From CAYUMU01 sp964445985 (GTDB lineage Bacteria; Planctomycetota; Planctomycetia; Pirellulales; S012-138): a stretch of DNA of 56,284 bases. This document shows positions 53,924-56,284 of this stretch, piece after piece; the stretch's first letter is position 1; each line of letters opens with the position of its first letter. The position numbers and the translations under genes were made by a program. The stretch is taken from NCBI GenBank assembly GCA_964445985.1, contig CAYUMU010000038.1:1-56284 (forward strand). The letters are read 5' to 3'. Below the pieces are notes generated by a model. The model made no database searches, was not told the origin of the DNA, and saw only the letters and a list, made by a program, of their open reading frames with translations.

Positions 53924-53959
53924 TGTGTGGCACGCCATGAGCCTAAGCGAAGGGCGTGG
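53924..53959. repeat. TGTGTGGCACGCC-type repeat, copy 1
   Basis: CACGCC and GGGCGTG arms around about 16 bp, with TGAGCC and AGCGAAG inside. A close copy is at 54391-54425, and a TGTGTGGCACGC start recurs near 55377. Confidence 0.7.
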
Positions 53960-54048
53960 TGGCGGGAATCGCGGCGCCAGGTGATCGCCAAACGCGGGTG
54001 GCAAGCCACGAACGCTACTTGCAAGCTTGAATGTTGAAAGCCCACCCC

Positions 54049-54381
54049 ATGTCGAACCTGACGGACTTTCTCCACTCGCGGATTCTACGCCATCCCACAA
54101 CTTGGATCGTGGCCTTCACAGGTGCAATGTACGGCGGCCTGCAAACGTACGGAATTCGCGAAGCCAAGCGCGCGGCAGGGGCAGAGATTCAATTCCCTTG
54201 GCTTTGGCTGGAACGCACGGTTGATTTCGCCGTGGGCGCGAGCTTTCAGGTTTTTCTTCTGCTGTGTGCCGTTTGGATTGTGGCAGGCATGATGGAACAC
54301 GCCTCCGCGTGGGTACGGCAACTTACGGTAATCTCCATCTATCTCGGTATCGCCTTTCTTTCCTACTATCTGTATCGCTAA
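54049..54381 (+). CDS. small membrane protein of unknown function
   Basis: A 110-residue protein. Hydrophobic helices lie at about 18-35, 60-82 (AVGASFQVFLLLCAVWIVAG) and 92-108 (TVISIYLGIAFLSYYLY). No known motif. The start is ATG 54049 or 54031. It is flanked on both sides by the TGTGTGGCACGCC-type repeats. Confidence 0.55.
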   Translation: MSNLTDFLHSRILRHPTTWIVAFTGAMYGGLQTYGIREAKRAAGAEIQFPWLWLERTVDFAVGASFQVFLLLCAVWIVAGMMEHASAWVRQLTVISIYLGIAFLSYYLYR

Positions 54382-54390
54382 CAGCGGGTC

Positions 54391-54425
54391 GTGTAGCACG
54401 CCTTGAGCCCCAGCGAAGGGCGTGG
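54391..54425. repeat. TGTGTGGCACGCC-type repeat, copy 2
   Basis: GTGTAGCACGCC ... AGCGAAGGGCGTGG, about 90 per cent like copy 1. Located just past the membrane protein stop and upstream of the glycohydrolase. Confidence 0.7.
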
Positions 54426-54447
54426 ACGGCGCGCGAGATCCATATTA

Positions 54448-55371
54448 ATGGCTGACCACATGCCACTGACAATGGACCAATTTCAAGGCTGCATCCTGGG
54501 CCTGGCCTGCGGCGACGCCCATGGAGCGCCCCACGAGGGCGGCATTTTGGAACGCCTGGTTTGGCGCGTGATTGGCCGCACATCCGAGGGCCGGTTGCGA
54601 TGGACCGACGATACCCAAATGGCGGTCGATCTCGCGGAATCATTGCTGCAAGAAAACGGCGTTCACGCGGATGCGATGGCCCAGCGCTTTGCTTCCAGCT
54701 ATCGCTGGAGCCGAGGGTATGGCCCTGGGGCCGCCAAGGTTCTCAAGCGAATTCGCCGCGGCGTGCCTTGGGAACAGGCCAGCAAGTCGGTCTATCCCGG
54801 CGGCTCGTACGGCAACGGCGCTGCCATGCGCGCGCCGGTGCTCGCCCTGTACTTTGCCCACGACCACGATCAATTGCTGGAAGCGGCGGAAATCTCAGCC
54901 AAGGTGACTCACGCCCATCCGCTGGGAGTGGAAGGGGCTGTGGCCATTGCCTTGGCGGCCCACGCTCTGCTGTGGCAATTACCAACACCGCGGATCGCAC
55001 CCACCGTCGCCACGGCCTGTTCGCAGCTCGACCTTGCACAGCGGCTCAAGGTGGTCGCCGACTGGATCGCGGCAGAGACAACGCCCACCCCTCGCGAGGT
55101 GGTCGCCAGGCTGGGCAACGGCATCACCGCCGCCACCTCCTGCCCCACGGCCATCTACATAGCGCTTCGTCACCTGAACCGGCCCTTCAACTCGATGCTG
55201 CAGTTTGTGATTGCCTGCGGAGGCGATGTGGATACGATCGGAGCCATGGCAGGATCGCTATGGGGCATCGCGAACGGACCCGCCGAATTGCCATCGGAAA
55301 ACATCGAGGGCCAAGACGACCTGCTCAACCTGGCAGGCAGGCTCTTTGAACGAAGATTACAGCTTGGATGA
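54448..55371 (+). CDS. ADP-ribosylglycohydrolase family protein
   Basis: A protein of 307 residues of the DraG/ARH fold. It removes ADP-ribose from a modified target using two metal ions. Metal ligands are in RWTDDTQMAVDLAESLLQEN (first Asp pair) and GGDVDTIGAMAGSLWG (last Asp pair); GSYGNGAAMRAPVL is the other family block. ATG 54448 is chosen; ATG 54460 is possible. No ADP-ribosyltransferase is visible next to it. Confidence 0.92.
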   Translation: MADHMPLTMDQFQGCILGLACGDAHGAPHEGGILERLVWRVIGRTSEGRLRWTDDTQMAVDLAESLLQENGVHADAMAQRFASSYRWSRGYGPGAAKVLKRIRRGVPWEQASKSVYPGGSYGNGAAMRAPVLALYFAHDHDQLLEAAEISAKVTHAHPLGVEGAVAIALAAHALLWQLPTPRIAPTVATACSQLDLAQRLKVVADWIAAETTPTPREVVARLGNGITAATSCPTAIYIALRHLNRPFNSMLQFVIACGGDVDTIGAMAGSLWGIANGPAELPSENIEGQDDLLNLAGRLFERRLQLG

Positions 55372-55654
55372 CCGATTGTGTGGCACGCGGGCGGGTTGGC
55401 ACTGGCTATTTCTTTTTTCTTTCGTGCGCCGCTGGCTTTGCCAGTGTGAATGGACGTCGAACATGGATCCGGGCCGAAGATCGAGGGCAGACCATGCTTC
55501 GTGGTGGGACCACCATTGTGGTAGCATCGAGTCAACCGGCACACGAGCGTATATGTGGTATTCCACGCGAGGCGGCGATCCAACTGCCCGCGAACACTGG
55601 CATAGCCAGCGGCACCCGACTGGGGGGTAGCCGCCAGTGCCACCCTACCGCCTG

Positions 55655-56023
55655 CTATTTCTTACCAAGGAGGTAGGGCTGCAATAAAGCCGTAATCTGC
55701 CAGAAATATGTCGCGGATAGGGAAGCGTCGTCGTCACGGCAAGTGAACAAAATCTGCGGCGTCGAAACGTCACCTGTGGCAAGAAGTCCAACCCACGGAC
55801 TACCGCCCTGAGAGCCAAGGTTTTGGATTTTCTCGATCAAATGAATGACTTCATTATAGGCGTCGCTTTGCAAGATTCCTTCAACAACTTCAAGTTTATG
55901 CTCAGGCGATGTCCAAACTAATTCTCCGAGAAATATCCCATTCGGTGAAAGGTGACGCACGAAACAATGACAGGCATGGTGTGGCAATGTGTACCACTTG
56001 ACGATAATGTTGTCCGCATTCAT
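55655..56023 (-). CDS. small acidic protein, possible immunity protein
   Basis: A 122-residue protein with lower GC than the neighbours. AGG lies about 7 nt upstream of ATG 56023. WVGLLATGDVSTPQILFTCR, LVWTSPEHKLEVVEGILQSD and YFWQITALLQPYLLG suggest a soluble alpha/beta protein. Size, composition and position 8 bp after the upstream frame fit immunity proteins of polymorphic toxins. No family is recognised. Confidence 0.5.
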   Translation of the reverse strand: MNADNIIVKWYTLPHHACHCFVRHLSPNGIFLGELVWTSPEHKLEVVEGILQSDAYNEVIHLIEKIQNLGSQGGSPWVGLLATGDVSTPQILFTCRDDDASLSATYFWQITALLQPYLLGKK

Positions 56024-56031
56024 GTCGCTGC

Positions 56032-56253
56032 CTATTTAACCAGCATTGCCTTGCCCAGATCTTGAAATGGTATATGAAGCGCAGTGCCTTCAGGAGGATG
56101 TGGAAAAGCAGTGTATGACTTAACCGGCTGCGCCGTGGGAATTTTCACGATGAGTTGTTTCTCGCCGTGTGCTGTCATTTTTGCATTCCATTTCTGTGCA
56201 GATTTAAGATCCTTCCATACCCATTTGCGTCCCAGGGCCAGCGCGTATCGAAG
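56032..56253 (-). pseudogene. partial frame, possible toxin C-terminal piece
   Basis: On minus, a frame opens after a stop codon at 56254-56256 and ends TAG at 56032. It reads RYALALGRKWVWKDLKSAQK, then KMTAHGEKQLIVKIP and FQDLGKAMLVK. It has no start codon near its open end and continues only by frameshift upstream. It may be the last part of a polymorphic toxin gene cut by the window or by decay. Confidence 0.35.
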
Positions 56254-56284
56254 TTATTTTAGTACCAGGACTTGGGCGAGGAAG

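Noticed and set aside
52166..54100. 644-codon open frame antisense to speA
   Set aside because: It mirrors the speA codon pattern in GC-rich DNA; Gln/His/Ala/Val-rich with no domain. speA is clearly the real gene.

Overview
The window looks like chromosomal DNA of a GC-rich planctomycete, probably from the Pirellulales. The markers are a DUF1559 pilin-like protein, a DUF1552 gene next to a large DUF1592/1588/1585 cytochrome-type protein, several Gfo/Idh/MocA oxidoreductases (one with a Tat signal), a BamB/PQQ-type propeller beside an ECF sigma factor, and a Ser/Thr kinase fused to a sensor domain. No database search was possible. All names rest on motifs read by eye.

Layout. 1-6.8 kb: DUF1559 gene with a Fur-box-like palindrome upstream, the DUF1552/DUF1592 pair, a small potassium-channel protein and RidA, all on minus. 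7-9.7 kb: a prenyltransferase/squalene-oxidase-repeat protein and a RecA-like ATPase with a frameshifted, eroded 3' end. 9.7-16.7 kb: FHA-adenylate cyclase, kinase with a Cache sensor, glycerol-3-phosphate dehydrogenase and a HEAT/TPR protein, all on minus. 17.15 kb: tRNA-Ser(UGA).

17.6-29.2 kb is the most unusual part. It is a minus-strand cluster that appears to encode two ubiquitin-like conjugation modules. Module A has a RING-like protein, an E1-like protein, a UBC-fold E2-like protein with an ICLG active-site motif, an unknown protein, a YukD-like ubiquitin-like protein ending in Gly, and a JAB peptidase. A proteasome-type AAA+ ATPase (Mpa/ARC/Rpt style) follows. Module B has a small unknown protein, a ThiS/PRTRC_C-like ubiquitin-like protein, a Prok-E2_D-like protein, a second JAB and a second E1. 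Short overlaps tie several pairs together. A 107-bp MITE-like repeat sits directly after the first E1 gene, and a second copy lies about 10 kb away. The cluster lies next to the tRNA-Ser gene. I infer a protein-tagging and unfolding system; its substrate and purpose (housekeeping or defence) cannot be read from the sequence.

30-43 kb: HEAT protein plus Tat-exported oxidoreductase, a deleted insertion element with perfect 15-bp ends, ECF sigma factor plus PQQ propeller, a STAS protein, a truncated DUF1990 gene, a 28-codon Lys-rich small gene, a large TPR protein and two tandem oxidoreductases. 43-55 kb: TolC-type lipoprotein, AcpH-like protein, trpA, VOC protein, apt, miaB, ferredoxin, speA, a small membrane protein and an ADP-ribosylglycohydrolase. 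The right edge holds a low-GC pair that may be a toxin fragment and its immunity protein.

Short palindromic repeats of several families are scattered through the intergenic DNA, and some have been absorbed into the ends of genes.
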